A stretch of 9,250 nt of DNA, taken from assembly GCA_946413695.1 (NCBI GenBank), contig CAMKLV010000105.1, positions 1-9,250 of the forward strand, read 5' to 3'. This DNA is from Firm-04 sp946413695. Its GTDB lineage: Bacteria > Bacillota > Clostridia > Oscillospirales > Ruminococcaceae. The position numbers and the translations under genes were made by a program. The notes under the pieces are model-generated. The model was not told the DNA's origin and did no database searches. It saw only the letters and a list, made by a program, of their open reading frames with translations. This document shows, one piece after another, positions 1 to 7,219 of the stretch (position 1 is the stretch's first letter; the number at the start of each line of letters is the position of its first letter).

Positions 1-311
1 CGCGGTCGGGAAGTGACAGAACAAATTTCGGTCAACTGCCATTCACGAAACGGCAACAGATACAATCAACGGTCTTTCCAAACGCCCGCGGTCGGGAAGT
101 AACGGAACAAATTTCGGTCAACTACCATTCACGAAACGGCAGCAGATACAATCAACCGTCTTTCCAAACGCCCGCGGTCGGGAAGTGACAGAACAAATTT
201 CGGTCAACTGCCATTCACGAAACGGCAGCAGATACAATCAACCATCTTTCCAAACACCTGCGGTCGGGAAGTAACAGAACAAATTTCGGTCAACTGCCAT
301 TCACGAAACGG
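1..311. repeat. 86-bp tandem repeat array (3 full copies + 53-nt partial)
   Basis: Units begin at 1, 87, 173 and 259, each opening with (c/t)gcggtcggg; the fourth stops at about 311, just before the stop codon of the YqhQ gene. The period is exactly 86 bp, with only a few substitutions and no indels between units. Examples are aagtgacaga versus aagtaacgga, actgcc versus actacc, and ccgtc versus ccatc. Because 86 is not a multiple of three and no ORF follows the array, it is non-coding. Unit 3 can form a small stem (ctgcc/ggcag, loop about 11 nt), but substitutions in units 1 and 2 break it, so a conserved RNA structure is not supported. The array occupies the whole 1-329 gene-free stretch and continues past, or is cut by, the left edge. 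Its function is unknown. Confidence 0.95.
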
Positions 312-313
312 GA

Positions 314-328
314 GCGGGCACTGCCCGC
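314..328 (-). terminator. Inverted repeat after the yqhQ stop codon, possible weak terminator
   Basis: gcgggca-c-tgcccgc is a perfect 7-nt inverted repeat; in RNA it would form a 5-bp GC stem with a 5-nt loop. It starts one base past the YqhQ stop on the minus strand. No T-tract follows (TCCCGTTTCG), so it is at best a weak terminator or a 3'-end stabilising hairpin. Transcription may run on into the 86-bp repeats. Confidence 0.3.
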
Positions 329-329
329 C

Positions 330-1727
330 TTACCAGATGTCATCTTCGAGGTTTTCGGGGATGCAGGGTGTCATCGCTGCGATTGCGCACTCGATCTGCG
401 AAGCATCCGGTTCTCTTGTTGTGATGCGCTGCATCCAGAGTCCGGGCGCCGAGAGAATGCGTGTCAGCGGATTGTCATATCTGCCCGCGATCCGGATCAG
501 CTCATAGCTGACGCCCATGATCACCGGCAGCAGCGCCACACCGAACAGCACACGCTGCCAGACAACCGTATACGGATTGAAGCAGCCGAAGAAAATGCCG
601 ATCAGCAGCACAAGAAAGATAAAGCTTGTGCCGCAGCGCGGATGGAATCTGCACTGCTTTTTGACATTCTCGACGGTCAGCGGGAGCGCCGCCTCAAAGC
701 AGGCAATCGTCTTATGCTCCGCACCGTGATATTCATAGGTTCTGCGGATGCTTTTGCCAAGTCCCGTCAGCCACATGTATGCAACAAACAGTACGATCTT
801 GACCAGACCCTCCGCGCAGGATTTGATGATCCGGCTGTCGGTCAGCGGCTTGACAAACGATACCACCAGACGCGGCAGATAGAGGAACAGTCCGAAAGCG
901 ATCACCACACCGAGAATCATCGCGATTGTCATGAAGACATTGAAGATCGCGTCGCCGAGTTTCTCCTCGACCCATTTTTCAAACTTGCTCGGCTCCTCAT
1001 ATTCATAATTCTCCGAGGCTTTTTTCAGGTACGCCCAGCGCGAACGGATTGTTCCGGCATCGGGGTCGCCCTGCTTCTGATAGTCCTTATCCTTTTTGAG
1101 CTTTTCAAGTTCCTTGTTCCGGCGGTATTCGGGGAACCAGACCCTGAACTTCTCGAATGCCTCCTCCTCGGAGAGCTTGTCGATCTTCTCATGCTTTTTC
1201 CAGCCGCAGAAGTCATCGACCTCCTCGTCAAACTGCTTCTCGGCGGCTTTCATCATGCAGCGGTAGCCGTCTACCATTGACATCACAAAATTGACGCAGC
1301 CGCGCACGAGCGGAATCTTATTATACCACTTGCGCACGATCCGCTGCTTGCCGGTTTTCGGATCGGTCTCGAATTTTGCAGGCAGATCCCATGTTTCGAG
1401 GTCGATCTCGCCGTTCGGCAGTCTGCACGCCATTGCGCCGCGGAATGCGCCCTTCATCATGACGCCCTCGATCAGCGCCTGTCCGCCGATTTTCGACTTA
1501 TGTGCAAACTCCGCCTTTGCCGCGGATTGCTCTGCAGCCTTCGCATCCCGTTCCGGATCATGCTCAGCCGGTGCGGGCGTCTCAGGGACATTCTCCGGCT
1601 CCGGCACATTCAGAATCTCCTGATCCTGCTCCGCTTCCGCGGCTGCCTCTTTGTGCGCCGTGAACTGTGCAGCGGCGTTATTCTGTGCGGCGACCTGTGC
1701 CGCCAGCAGATGTTCCTGCTCTGACAA
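330..1727 (-). CDS. yqhQ: DUF1385 (YqhQ-like) polytopic membrane protein
   Basis: 465 aa. The DUF1385 hallmarks are present: IGGQALIEGVMMKG (residues 80-93), PLVRG (139-143), YHGAEHKTI (333-341) and FHPRCGTSF (361-369). Four hydrophobic segments lie near 262-286, 303-322, 366-384 and 391-412. The family is widespread in Firmicutes and of unknown biochemical function; the invariant His, Glu, Arg and Cys residues between membrane segments suggest a functional site. This copy is much longer than the usual roughly 300 aa because of an Ala/Glu/Pro-rich N-terminal tail (about 1-75) and a charged insert (about 165-255). The start is TTG at 1727, chosen because the minus strand carries AAAGGA 8 nt upstream (1736-1741) and no ATG sits near it. 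It is the last gene of the minus-strand set, 24 nt after the DUF3592 gene. Related genes in Clostridia often sit near prmC/prfA; that context is absent here. Confidence 0.9.
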   Translation of the reverse strand: MSEQEHLLAAQVAAQNNAAAQFTAHKEAAAEAEQDQEILNVPEPENVPETPAPAEHDPERDAKAAEQSAAKAEFAHKSKIGGQALIEGVMMKGAFRGAMACRLPNGEIDLETWDLPAKFETDPKTGKQRIVRKWYNKIPLVRGCVNFVMSMVDGYRCMMKAAEKQFDEEVDDFCGWKKHEKIDKLSEEEAFEKFRVWFPEYRRNKELEKLKKDKDYQKQGDPDAGTIRSRWAYLKKASENYEYEEPSKFEKWVEEKLGDAIFNVFMTIAMILGVVIAFGLFLYLPRLVVSFVKPLTDSRIIKSCAEGLVKIVLFVAYMWLTGLGKSIRRTYEYHGAEHKTIACFEAALPLTVENVKKQCRFHPRCGTSFIFLVLLIGIFFGCFNPYTVVWQRVLFGVALLPVIMGVSYELIRIAGRYDNPLTRILSAPGLWMQRITTREPDASQIECAIAAMTPCIPENLEDDIW

Positions 1728-1751
1728 AATATCAGTCCTTTCCCTATTTCC

Positions 1752-2186
1752 TTAGTCGAGACGCCGCTCCATGAAGATCATCACAACACCGGCGCCGATG
1801 AAACACAGCATCATGCCGGAAACGATCATCGCCATTCTGCGGCTGCGTGCCGGATCGTAAAATTCCGTCGGATCATCCGGATTGATTTTCAGCGTTGTCT
1901 CATCGCCTGCGTTATAATTCTCATAGTTCGTATACACGCTGCCCGAAAGCTCATACTGCTTTCCGCCGTATGAAAAGCTGTAGACAGGGCGGTAGACATT
2001 CGTTTTCCGCCGGTCACGATCGGTTGTGACTTTATGCTCCATGCGGACAACAACCGCCGGAATCTCCGTCACGCAGTGTTTTGTACGTCCGCTGTTCCAT
2101 GCGTTGAATGCAACCAGAGCAGCCGTAAATACAATAATCAGCACAATCCCGATTTTCTGCTGTGAGCCAAGTCTGATTCTTTCCAT
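1752..2186 (-). CDS. DUF3592 domain membrane protein
   Basis: 144 aa with two predicted transmembrane helices (about 11-29 and 117-138) flanking a soluble segment of about 85 aa. The segment reads like DUF3592: RPVYSFSYGGKQYE (67-79), then a beta-rich stretch ending INPDDPTEFYDP (101-112), the family's usual close before the second helix. The soluble part is probably extracytoplasmic, since the first helix follows a short basic N-terminus. The molecular function of the family is unknown. The gene starts 28 nt after the histidine kinase stop, with a GGCGGGAA Shine-Dalgarno-like sequence (2192-2199) 5 nt before the ATG, and ends 24 nt before yqhQ, so co-transcription with the two-component system is likely. 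It could be an accessory envelope protein for the kinase, but that is only inference from position. Confidence 0.85.
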   Translation of the reverse strand: MERIRLGSQQKIGIVLIIVFTAALVAFNAWNSGRTKHCVTEIPAVVVRMEHKVTTDRDRRKTNVYRPVYSFSYGGKQYELSGSVYTNYENYNAGDETTLKINPDDPTEFYDPARSRRMAMIVSGMMLCFIGAGVVMIFMERRLD

Positions 2187-2214
2187 GATCGTTCCCGCCT
2201 GTCAGATATTCGTT

Positions 2215-3645
2215 TTATTTGGAATCCTTTGCGGGGAGCGTAATCGTCACCGTTGTGCCGACGCCCTCCTCACTGTCGATATCCAGTGTGCCGTTGTGCA
2301 GGGTTACAAGCTCATCCGCAACGGCAAGCCCGATGCCCGAGCCGCGCCGCGTATGGTTCGGCTTATAGAATTTTGTCTTGACCTTGCCGAGATCGGATTC
2401 CTTGATGCCGCAGCCGTGATCCTGCACGATAATCCGCACAGCACTGTTATCCTCAGTTGCCTCCGCAGTAATCTGCACAAGCCCGCCGGGGTCGGAATAT
2501 TTGATCGCATTGTCAATGATATTGATAAACACCTGCCGGATGCGGTTTTTGTCGCCGTAGACAAACGGCAGCATTTCCGGCTCCTCATAGATCACGCGGA
2601 TGCGGTCTTTTTTGGCGCGCTCCATGTAGATCAGCACGGCGTCGCCCAGCTCTGCAAGGACATCCATCGTGTCCATCTGCAGCGAGAAGTGACCGCTCTG
2701 CATGCGGGAGAAATCCAGCAGCTCCTCGACCATTTCGGAAAGGCGCTCCGTCTCGCCGACAATGATGTGCAGACCCTTCTGCATCATAACCGGATCGGCT
2801 TCGGCGTTCTCATCGCCTGCCATATCGGTCAGCGTTTCCGCCCAGCCCTTGATGGCGGTCAGCGGGGTGCGCAGCTCATGCGAAACCGAGCTGATGAACT
2901 CGTTTTTCATCGCCTCTGCGGCAGAAAGCTCATCCGCCATGTGATTGATGCCGGCACAGAGCTCGCCGATCTCATCCTCACTCTCCTGATTGATCCGCGC
3001 AGAGAAATCACCGAGCGCAAATTTCTCGGTGTTGCTGTTGATCTCACGGATCGGGCGCAGGATCGAGCCCACGAAATAGAGGTCGGAAAGTCCGAGCAGC
3101 AGCAGCACGGCAATCGCAACGATGGTCACGCCCAGCACGAATGCCGCAATGGTGTTGTCAATCGTTTCGAGCGAGGTCACAACGCGGATTGCGCTGTATT
3201 CCTCGCTGATGTTGGTAATCGGAAAACTGACAGCCATAATCCGCTCGCCGTTTTCGGTGCGGCTCGTGCTGTAGCCGTAGGTCTCCTGTTTCTGCATCGC
3301 GTCATCGTAATCCGGCATGCGGATGGCATAATCCGGCGAAAATCCGGAGGATGTCAGCACAATCATGCCGTCATAGTCAATCGCCATGAGCTCCATTTTG
3401 TCCTTATCGGAAAAGCTCTCGAGCGTGCTGCGGATCTCGGCATTCAGGTTCGTTCCGGAATCGGCAGCATAGCGCGTCAGCACGCCGTTGACGGCATTGA
3501 TCTTGGAGACCAGATACTGCCGCGCAGAATTGTAAAAATAATTCTGCACCGCATAGATCAGCGCCAGCTCGATCACCAGCAGGATCAGAACGATAACCGC
3601 GAGATTGTTGGTGATCCAGCGGCGCGTAATGCTTTTTTTCCTCAT
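2215..3645 (-). CDS. Two-component sensor histidine kinase (HAMP-HisKA-HATPase)
   Basis: 476 aa. Order: TM helix 1 (about 14-33), extracytoplasmic sensor domain of about 130 aa (35-165), TM helix 2 (about 167-188), HAMP (about 190-245), HisKA and HATPase_c. The H-box SSVSHELRTPLTAIKGW places the phospho-accepting residue at His256. The N-box is FINIIDNAIKY (Asn375/Asn379), the G1 box DHGCGI (409-414), the F-box around KFYKPN (425-430) and the G2 box GSGIGL (435-440). All catalytic boxes are intact, so it should be an active kinase. There is no PAS domain, unlike WalK. The sensor domain has no motif I can tie to a ligand. The ATG at 3645 is preceded by AGAGG (3656-3660, spacing 10) and lies 15 nt after the response regulator stop, so the two are a cognate pair. 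The regulon cannot be read from the sequence. Confidence 0.95.
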   Translation of the reverse strand: MRKKSITRRWITNNLAVIVLILLVIELALIYAVQNYFYNSARQYLVSKINAVNGVLTRYAADSGTNLNAEIRSTLESFSDKDKMELMAIDYDGMIVLTSSGFSPDYAIRMPDYDDAMQKQETYGYSTSRTENGERIMAVSFPITNISEEYSAIRVVTSLETIDNTIAAFVLGVTIVAIAVLLLLGLSDLYFVGSILRPIREINSNTEKFALGDFSARINQESEDEIGELCAGINHMADELSAAEAMKNEFISSVSHELRTPLTAIKGWAETLTDMAGDENAEADPVMMQKGLHIIVGETERLSEMVEELLDFSRMQSGHFSLQMDTMDVLAELGDAVLIYMERAKKDRIRVIYEEPEMLPFVYGDKNRIRQVFINIIDNAIKYSDPGGLVQITAEATEDNSAVRIIVQDHGCGIKESDLGKVKTKFYKPNHTRRGSGIGLAVADELVTLHNGTLDIDSEEGVGTTVTITLPAKDSK

Positions 3646-3660
3646 GGGGCGTCTGCCTCT

Positions 3661-4374
3661 TTATCTGTGGTTTTCGGGCTTCTCCTCCCATTTGTAGCCA
3701 TAGCCCCAAATGGTCATGATATAGCGCGGCTCCGAGGGATCATCCTCGATCTTCATGCGCAGGCGGCGGATGTTGACATCGACGATCTTGTTGTCGCCGT
3801 AGTAGCTGTCGCTCCAGACATTCGAGAGGATGCTTGCGCGGTCGAGCGCGGTATTCTTGTTCTTGAGGAAGTAGGTCAGGATCTTGTACTCGACATCGGT
3901 GAGCTCAATGGGCTCGCCGTTCTTCGTGACGGTTCTGCCGTCAAGATTGATGACGAACGGACCGGATTCGAGCATCTTGACGCCCTCGGAATTCATCGAA
4001 TTCATGATGACTCTGCGGTAGAGCGCATCGACGCGGACTGTCAGCTCAGAGGGCGCAAAGGGCTTTGTGATGTAGTCATCCGCCTCATTCATCAGCGCAT
4101 TGACCTTGTCCATCTCCTGCGCCTTCGCAGAGAGCATGATGATGCCGAGCGTCTTGGATTTCTCACGCAGACGCTTCAGCACGGTGATACCGTCGATGCC
4201 GGGCATCATAATATCAAGCAGCGCAATATCGAAATTGCCGTTCTCCTGCTCAAAGACTCTGAGCGCAGCCTCGCCGCTGCTGACATCTACAACGTCATAT
4301 CCGGCGCGTTTTAAGTTGATCACCACAAACTCGCGGATCGTATCTTCATCTTCACAAACCAGCAATCGCTTCAT
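3661..4374 (-). CDS. OmpR/PhoB-family response regulator
   Basis: 237 aa. The receiver domain (about 1-118) has the acidic pocket in CEDED (7-11), phospho-acceptor Asp54 in LLDIMMPG, the switch Ser82 in MLSAK and Lys104 in YITKPF. The C-terminal winged helix (about 135-230) has the family signature from LTDVEYKIL (about 158-166) through DNKIVDVNIRRLRMKIE to the wing IWGYGYKW. It is therefore a DNA-binding transcription regulator phosphorylated by the adjacent kinase. In the usual GADDY motif before the conserved Lys the Gly is Glu (NEADDY), a mild departure. The start ATG at 4374 has a strong AAAGGAG (4384-4390) 9 nt upstream. The 54-nt gap from the lipoprotein contains a small hairpin but no obvious promoter, so transcription probably comes mostly from the citrate synthase promoter. 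Possible target sites are discussed under the tandem ATTTTACA repeat. Confidence 0.95.
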   Translation of the reverse strand: MKRLLVCEDEDTIREFVVINLKRAGYDVVDVSSGEAALRVFEQENGNFDIALLDIMMPGIDGITVLKRLREKSKTLGIIMLSAKAQEMDKVNALMNEADDYITKPFAPSELTVRVDALYRRVIMNSMNSEGVKMLESGPFVINLDGRTVTKNGEPIELTDVEYKILTYFLKNKNTALDRASILSNVWSDSYYGDNKIVDVNIRRLRMKIEDDPSEPRYIMTIWGYGYKWEEKPENHR

Positions 4375-4383
4375 AATAATGCG

Positions 4384-4390
4384 CTCCTTT
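4384..4390 (-). promoter_or_regulatory. Strong ribosome binding site of the response regulator
   Basis: The minus strand reads AAAGGAG, 9 nt before the ATG. It is a much better site than those of the genes just upstream and downstream of it, which would allow independent translation of the regulator within a long mRNA. Confidence 0.8.
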
Positions 4391-4394
4391 CGCC

Positions 4395-4410
4395 GCCGGT
4401 CTGCACCGGC
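4395..4410 (-). other. Intercistronic hairpin upstream of the response regulator RBS
   Basis: gccggt-ctgc-accggc is a perfect 6-bp GC-rich stem with a 4-nt loop, lying in the 54-nt gap between the lipoprotein and the response regulator, 4 nt upstream of the AAAGGAG site. No T-tract follows on the minus strand (GGCGAAAGGAG follows), so it is not a terminator. It could mark an mRNA processing or stability boundary. Confidence 0.5.
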
Positions 4411-4428
4411 AAAAGTGGATCAAGTCTG

Positions 4429-5781
4429 TTACTGTAAAAACCGCATGGAAACCAGCAGCTCGCTCGGCGAGAGCCGCAGGGATTTGCCGCCCTGCTCGAT
4501 TCTGCCGAGATAATAGCGGCTGTCCTGCTGCCGGAGAAGCAGATAGCCGTCTGACTGCATCGCATCCGCCGCGACCGGATCGGTCACAACAGCAAGCCGC
4601 AGCAGCGGCTCGATCATCTGCGGCTCGGCAGCCTCGGCAGCATCGCCCTCCCCGACCGCAGCCGCCTGCGGATCGAAGGTATAGAACACCATTTCATCGT
4701 TTTCCTGCCGCGCGGTGACAATGCGCTCCCAGCGCTTCGGCATCAGAAAGACAAACCCGTCCTGCGCCGAATAATAGGATGAGCGCTCGCGCATCAGCAG
4801 CCCGTTCCGGCAGACATACCAGTTTGTCATCAGCACATCGGGCTTGGAGTAGCCGTAAAACGCCATGTTGACCGGAATCTCCGCTTCGCCGTCACCGTCG
4901 ATATCCATTGTCTGGAAGCCGCCGGCGCGGTCGGTATTGAGGATGCGGTCTGCGCTGTCGGCATAGAGCATCGTGAGATTCTCGCGATAGTTCAGCACAA
5001 CGGTGCGCACCGAGGTTGCACCGCTCATGCCGTCCAGATAGATCGCCGGAACCGTCTCATTCCCCGTTCCGACCGGCAGTCTGCCGTAGGTGATGCGTGA
5101 GACATCGGTCATTGTCTCGGGCAGTGCGAGCTCATCAAGCACATATTTGCCGCGTTCATTGAGCGCATAGACATCCGCCGCTGCAGGCTGCGAGTTTTTC
5201 GCCGCAGACGCAACGAACATTTCCATTGTGCCGTCCTCATTCAGATCGCGCAGTTCCATCACGGAATACGTGATCTCGAGCGACTGCACGAGCTTGTTCT
5301 CATAGTGGAAAACCTGCGCGGCATGCTCTGCGCCGTCCACCATGCTGTAGCTGATAATCAGGTTCATGCGCGGATTGGTTCCGAGCCGTTCAAGATCAAC
5401 GCGGTCGATCTCGGCACCGGCAGCGGATGCATGCGAGATCGCCGTCCATGTGCCGTCCGCATTCTGGTCCAGCAGACAGATACGCAGCGGATTTTCGTCT
5501 GCGGCATTTCTCGCGACCTCATAAAAGACAACTGCCTCATCGGAGCCGTCTCCGTCGAAATCCTCCATGATGAACGCCGAAAGCCGTTCACCGGATTTCG
5601 GATATTTCAGGCTGATCTGCGAGACAGCAGAGGTCTGCAGCGCACGGTAGATCTGCTCCTGCTCCACAGTCAGACGCGGCGGGCTGAGCATGGATTCCAC
5701 GCTCGTCGAAAAGCTGCATCCGGGGAGCTGCGCTGTCAGCACGCTGAGCATCGCACAGCCTGCAATCAGTTTGATTTTCAT
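4429..5781 (-). CDS. Putative lipoprotein with DxDxDG (VCBS/FG-GAP-like) motifs
   Basis: 450 aa, not recognised as a named protein. The N-terminus is a type II signal peptide: MKIK, a hydrophobic core, and lipobox LPGC with Cys22 as the lipidation site, so it should be anchored on the outer face of the membrane. Three acidic loops of DxDxDG type recur: DFDGDGSDE (74-82), DLNEDGTME (179-187) and DIDGDGEAE (293-301). Each is followed by a beta-strand-like hydrophobic stretch, the pattern of VCBS/FG-GAP-like beta-propeller repeats that bind calcium. An Ala/Glu-rich low-complexity patch lies at about 373-388. The start ATG overlaps the citrate synthase TGA as ATGA and has only a weak GAGAG ribosome site, implying translational coupling. 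Its place before a two-component system suggests an envelope sensor or accessory role; that is inference. No enzymatic motif is visible. Confidence 0.8.
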   Translation of the reverse strand: MKIKLIAGCAMLSVLTAQLPGCSFSTSVESMLSPPRLTVEQEQIYRALQTSAVSQISLKYPKSGERLSAFIMEDFDGDGSDEAVVFYEVARNAADENPLRICLLDQNADGTWTAISHASAAGAEIDRVDLERLGTNPRMNLIISYSMVDGAEHAAQVFHYENKLVQSLEITYSVMELRDLNEDGTMEMFVASAAKNSQPAAADVYALNERGKYVLDELALPETMTDVSRITYGRLPVGTGNETVPAIYLDGMSGATSVRTVVLNYRENLTMLYADSADRILNTDRAGGFQTMDIDGDGEAEIPVNMAFYGYSKPDVLMTNWYVCRNGLLMRERSSYYSAQDGFVFLMPKRWERIVTARQENDEMVFYTFDPQAAAVGEGDAAEAAEPQMIEPLLRLAVVTDPVAADAMQSDGYLLLRQQDSRYYLGRIEQGGKSLRLSPSELLVSMRFLQ

Positions 5782-7133
5782 TTTCTCTCACTGAGCGGCA
5801 CATAAGGAACCGCTCTTGAAATAGACTTATAAGCCGGACGGATGATTCTGCCGCCGGTGAGGACCTCCTCGATCCGGTGTGCGGACCATCCTGCGATTCT
5901 CGAAACTGCAAACATCGGTGTCAGCAGTTCAACCGGAATGCCGAGCATCTTGTAGACCAGTCCGGAGTAAAGATCGACATTTGCGCAGACATTCTTTGCG
6001 GCAGCGCGCGCGGATTTCTCCGCAACAAGCGCCGGTGTCAGGCGCTCAATTGTCTCAAGCAGGCGGAAGTCCGCCTCGATCTCCTTGCCCTTTGCGAGTG
6101 CAAAGCCCTTTTCCTTGAGCAGCACAGCGCGCGGATCGGAAAGCGTATAGACTGCATGTCCCATGCCGTAAATCAGCCCCGCGCCGTCGCCTGCCTCTTT
6201 GCGCAGCACCTTGCGGATGAAGTCAGCGACCTCGCCCTCGTTCTCCGGATTCTTGATATTGTCCTTGAACATCTGGAGCTGCTGCATGACCTTAAGATTT
6301 GCGCCGCCGTGACGGAATCCCTTGAGTGCGCCGATCGCCGCAGCATAGGCGGAATAGGGATCGGTGCCCGAGGATGTCAGTACGCGGCATGCAAATGCGG
6401 AGTTGTTTCCGCCGCCGTGCTCAGCGTGCAGCATCATGCAGATATCGAGCAGATGTGCCTCCTCCGGCGAATACTTCCGGTCGAGACGCAGCAGCGAGAG
6501 GATCGTCTGCGCATTGGTCTCCTCCGGGCGCAGCGGGTGCATGACAAGGCTTTCGCCGTCAAAATGCTGCCGCTTGACCTGATACGCCGCCGACATGATA
6601 ACCGGCAGATGCGCGATCATCGAAACCGCGATGCGCACCTCGTTCTCAAGCGACTGCACCTCGCAGTCATCGTCATAGGAATACAGCGCCAGCACGGAGC
6701 GCGCCATCTTGTTCATGATATTGTTCGAGGGCGCCTTGGCGATCATGTCAATGATGAAGCCGTCCGGCAGCTCGCGCGATTCTGAGATCAGCTGCTGGAA
6801 TTCCGCAAGCTGCTTCGCGTTCGGAAGTTTGCCGAACAGCAGCAGATACGCGGTTTCCTCGTAGCCGAAGCGGTCTTCCTTTTCAACGGCGTGTACAAGA
6901 TCGGTGATCTGGTAGCCGCGGTAGATCAGCTCGCCCGGAATTGCCTCGACCTCGCCCTCGTTGAGCATGTAGCCGTGGACATTGCAGATTTTGGTAATAC
7001 CTGCAACAACACCGGTGCCGTCTGCTCTGCGCAGACCGCGGTTGACCTGATATTTCTGATAGAGCGCCGGGTCAAATGCGGAATAATCACGCAGTCCCTC
7101 GCATAGCTTTTTGATAGAATCCTGTTTCGCCAT
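5778..7133 (-). CDS. gltA: Citrate synthase
   Basis: 451 aa. It condenses oxaloacetate and acetyl-CoA to citrate in the cytoplasm, in Clostridia mainly feeding 2-oxoglutarate and glutamate synthesis. The catalytic triad is visible: His239 in LHAEHGGGNNSAF (235-247), His325 in GMGHAVYTLSDPRA (323-336) and Asp387 in NVDLYSG (385-391). The last two motifs match the classical si-type enzyme, as opposed to the unrelated Re-citrate synthase of some clostridia. The family regions IPGELIYRGY (65-74) and GFRHGGAN (272-279) are also present. The length suits a bacterial enzyme with an N-terminal extension of about 40 aa. The ATG at 7133 is preceded by AGGAAAGGG (7142-7150, spacing 8). A perfect sigma-A promoter lies at 7191-7219, giving a 5' leader of about 50 nt. 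The stop overlaps the lipoprotein start by 4 nt. I see no aconitase or isocitrate dehydrogenase gene in the window. Confidence 0.96.
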   Translation of the reverse strand: MAKQDSIKKLCEGLRDYSAFDPALYQKYQVNRGLRRADGTGVVAGITKICNVHGYMLNEGEVEAIPGELIYRGYQITDLVHAVEKEDRFGYEETAYLLLFGKLPNAKQLAEFQQLISESRELPDGFIIDMIAKAPSNNIMNKMARSVLALYSYDDDCEVQSLENEVRIAVSMIAHLPVIMSAAYQVKRQHFDGESLVMHPLRPEETNAQTILSLLRLDRKYSPEEAHLLDICMMLHAEHGGGNNSAFACRVLTSSGTDPYSAYAAAIGALKGFRHGGANLKVMQQLQMFKDNIKNPENEGEVADFIRKVLRKEAGDGAGLIYGMGHAVYTLSDPRAVLLKEKGFALAKGKEIEADFRLLETIERLTPALVAEKSARAAAKNVCANVDLYSGLVYKMLGIPVELLTPMFAVSRIAGWSAHRIEEVLTGGRIIRPAYKSISRAVPYVPLSERK

Positions 7134-7165
7134 AGCCTAAACCCTTTCCTGTGTATGGATGTACC

Positions 7166-7181
7166 ATTTTACAATTTTACA
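7166..7181 (-). repeat. Tandem 8-bp direct repeat in the citrate synthase leader (candidate operator)
   Basis: ATTTTACA occurs twice back to back (7166-7173 and 7174-7181); on the minus strand this is TGTAAAAT twice. With a transcription start expected near 7184, it covers about +3 to +18, where a bound regulator would block the promoter. OmpR-family regulators often bind short direct repeats, but their half-sites are usually 10-11 bp apart, so the link to the local response regulator is only a possibility. Confidence 0.4.
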
Positions 7182-7190
7182 TTCCATTCT

Positions 7191-7219
7191 ATTATACCGC
7201 TTTTTGCTTATAATGTCAA
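7191..7219 (-). promoter_or_regulatory. Consensus sigma-A promoter of the citrate synthase operon
   Basis: Reading the minus strand, TTGACA (7219-7214), a 17-bp spacer and TATAAT (7196-7191) match the vegetative consensus at all 12 positions. The predicted start near 7184 gives a leader of about 50 nt. No comparably good promoter was seen between the six downstream minus-strand genes, so it probably drives all of them. Confidence 0.9.

Noticed and set aside
1..311. CRISPR array
   Set aside because: The whole 86-bp unit repeats with no unique spacers, and no cas genes are nearby.
2026..4314. A 762-codon plus-strand ORF antisense to the response regulator, kinase and part of DUF3592
   Set aside because: It mirrors two genes with complete, recognisable domains, has no Shine-Dalgarno sequence, no recognisable domain and a His/Arg/Asp-rich composition typical of antisense reading of biased codons.
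5877..6785. A 302-codon plus-strand ORF antisense to citrate synthase
   Set aside because: The opposite strand holds the full catalytic triad of citrate synthase; this frame has no domain or ribosome site.
7134..7190. Riboswitch or T-box in the citrate synthase leader
   Set aside because: The leader is only about 50 nt, with no terminator-like stem and no conserved riboswitch core.
7192..7214. Plus-strand sigma-A promoter for the SpoIID gene using TATAAT at 7209-7214
   Set aside because: The -10 is perfect, but the sequence 17 bp upstream (attcta) matches the -35 consensus poorly, and the AT-rich match is probably incidental to the minus-strand promoter.
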